DNA of 64,000 nt, taken from positions 1 through 64,000 of the forward strand of contig LADV01000022.1 of assembly GCA_000961805.1 (NCBI GenBank), read 5' to 3'. Positions 62,907 to 64,000 of this stretch are shown here, piece after piece (positions within the stretch are counted from its first letter, which is position 1; each line of letters opens with the position of its first letter). Position numbers and translations under genes: made by a program. The stretch is from Peptococcaceae bacterium BRH_c23 (GTDB lineage: Bacteria > Bacillota_B > Desulfitobacteriia > Desulfitobacteriales > Desulfitobacteriaceae). The notes under the pieces were generated by a model. The model was not told where the DNA came from. It was given only the letters and a program-made list of their open reading frames with translations, and did no database searches.

Positions 62907-63004
62907 AACAACCTCACCTTGTAAATTGTGGTTAATTTACTTAAACTATAGCATTATCTCTGTCCTATTTCAATTTTTACTTCCTTTATAAACCTTTATA
63001 AAGC

Positions 63005-64000
63005 TTATATCATCGCCTTAAATCTTTCGATTGCATTTCTGTCCTCCAGTACACCTATTTCAAAATTGATCTCATACCGTTCACCCGGCTTCAGGGTGGT
63101 CAGTCTTCCGTTTCTCCTTGCTTCAATTCTACCCTCCGGTATATTTATACCAGGTTCAAGCCCCACAACATAGTCCTGCTGCCCCATCATTTTCCACTCA
63201 TTAAAGCACGGCATCTGCTCGGGTGAATAGGCCACATATCCGCCAAAGTCGATACTCTCATTAACAAGCCCTGCATAAACCTTTTCTCTATCCTGCGGCA
63301 TTATATGCATAAATCCCTGCCACTGGTAGCCTTTGGTCGGTCTATCAAATAAAGAATACTCTCCATCCCCTTCCCTTGCATCCCGATTGAACGGCTCTAC
63401 TTTTATTGCTGAAGAGTAGAGCCTTGTTTCCTTGCTTACGATTGGAAATCCGAAATTGATGTGATACAGTATCATGAAAGGTGACTCATTATACCCTTCG
63501 TTCTCTATCAAGTCATTAATAAGAACCTTGGATTCACCCATTTTACATATTATTTCTCTCTTCAAGACCAGGTTTTCCGCATAAAGGCGGGACTCCCGAA
63601 TTTTTCCTGACAATTTTATTACGTAGTCGTCTCCACACCAGTTTTCTTCAACATTAATTATCTCTGCTGGAAGATGTGATATTCTGCCATGTATACCAAG
63701 TACCTCATCCCCTTCCACACCAGGATCCCCCGCCTGTGTTAATCCGCACGTAGTTATAAGCCCTCCATTAAAGCTCCTAAGGAATCCCAATCCTCCATTT
63801 TCAAAATACTGCGGTGCTGCTAAATTATTCTTGCACATCCAGGCCAAAGACTTCCCGCAGTATTCCGCATCAGCTATATCCATTCCTCTATCTGGAAGCA
63901 CAGTAAATCTGAATCCTGACCCTGTTTTTACATCTATGCCTTTAATACCATCTGCACGTCCATTTTTGTATTCAAAAACCCTTGCTCCTGCCAGCTGATT
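63005..64000 (-). CDS. DUF4432 family protein, second copy (partial, N-terminus outside window)
   Basis: The frame is open to the right edge and gives the last 331 residues of a protein nearly identical to the DUF4432 product of 19590-20648, beginning NQLAGARVFEYKNGRADGIK. Compared with that copy only about 20 N-terminal residues are missing. Both DNA and protein match closely, so this is a recent duplication or gene conversion. Same proposed role: mutarotase- or isomerase-like handling of a sugar. It precedes the second YesN/YesM pair; the gene before it is not visible. Confidence 0.9.
   Translation of the reverse strand, partial: NQLAGARVFEYKNGRADGIKGIDVKTGSGFRFTVLPDRGMDIADAEYCGKSLAWMCKNNLAAPQYFENGGLGFLRSFNGGLITTCGLTQAGDPGVEGDEVLGIHGRISHLPAEIINVEENWCGDDYVIKLSGKIRESRLYAENLVLKREIICKMGESKVLINDLIENEGYNESPFMILYHINFGFPIVSKETRLYSSAIKVEPFNRDAREGDGEYSLFDRPTKGYQWQGFMHIMPQDREKVYAGLVNESIDFGGYVAYSPEQMPCFNEWKMMGQQDYVVGLEPGINIPEGRIEARRNGRLTTLKPGERYEINFEIGVLEDRNAIERFKAMI

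Overview
The window is a 64 kb stretch of a low-GC genome in which every gene I can support lies on the minus strand, so transcription runs from high to low coordinates. Strong Shine-Dalgarno sites, lipobox signal peptides on all solute-binding proteins, YesM/YesN two-component systems and several aldehyde:ferredoxin oxidoreductases (AORs, tungsten/molybdopterin enzymes) point to an anaerobic, monoderm member of the Bacillota, most likely class Clostridia. No rRNA, tRNA, CRISPR array, prophage or intact insertion sequence was seen. No species-level assignment is possible from the sequence alone.

Layout. (1) 1-11.2 kb: a central-metabolism operon controlled by a FadR-type GntR regulator: malic enzyme, an acetoin/pyruvate-dehydrogenase-type complex (E1 alpha, E1 beta, E2, E3), a canonical LarA-type nickel racemase, LipB, LipA and an AOR that runs off the left edge. 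(2) 11.2-19.5 kb: a sugar ABC transporter followed by AOR2, a divergent LarA homologue and a zinc alcohol/polyol dehydrogenase. (3) 19.5-25.8 kb: a YesM/YesN pair with its own sugar-binding lipoprotein, then a short operon (MoaD-like protein and DUF4432 mutarotase-like protein) headed by the deletion scar of a lost AOR. (4) 26.2-39.4 kb: an unusual LacI-solute-binding-protein fusion regulator, an SDR dehydrogenase, an ABC transporter with two permeases, a decayed chemotaxis-receptor fragment, AOR3, MoaD-like protein, DUF4380 mutarotase-like protein, a decayed aldolase fragment and a third LarA homologue. (5) 39.8-49.6 kb: a DeoR regulator with an orphan ABC ATPase, then SDR, ABC transporter, AOR4 and MoaD-like protein. 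(6) 49.6-51.5 kb: a scar region with a duplicated 3' end of the E2 gene, REP-like inverted repeats, a Uma2-family gene and a transposase relic. (7) 51.5-64 kb: a second YesN/YesM pair, two zinc dehydrogenases, a cyclase-family hydrolase, an ABC transporter with tandem binding proteins, and a second near-copy of the DUF4432 gene that runs off the right edge.

How it may work together (inference). The same parts list recurs: a ribose-type ABC importer, an NAD-linked dehydrogenase, an AOR with a dedicated MoaD-like partner, a mutarotase-like protein and a LarA-family enzyme, each copy under a different class of regulator. I read this as a family of parallel, non-phosphorylating routes in which imported sugars or polyols are dehydrogenated, an AOR oxidises an aldehyde carbon to a carboxylate using ferredoxin, and LarA homologues invert the 2-hydroxy centre of the resulting acid. 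The products could reach pyruvate and acetyl-CoA through the malic enzyme and 2-oxoacid dehydrogenase operon. Substrates cannot be named from sequence.
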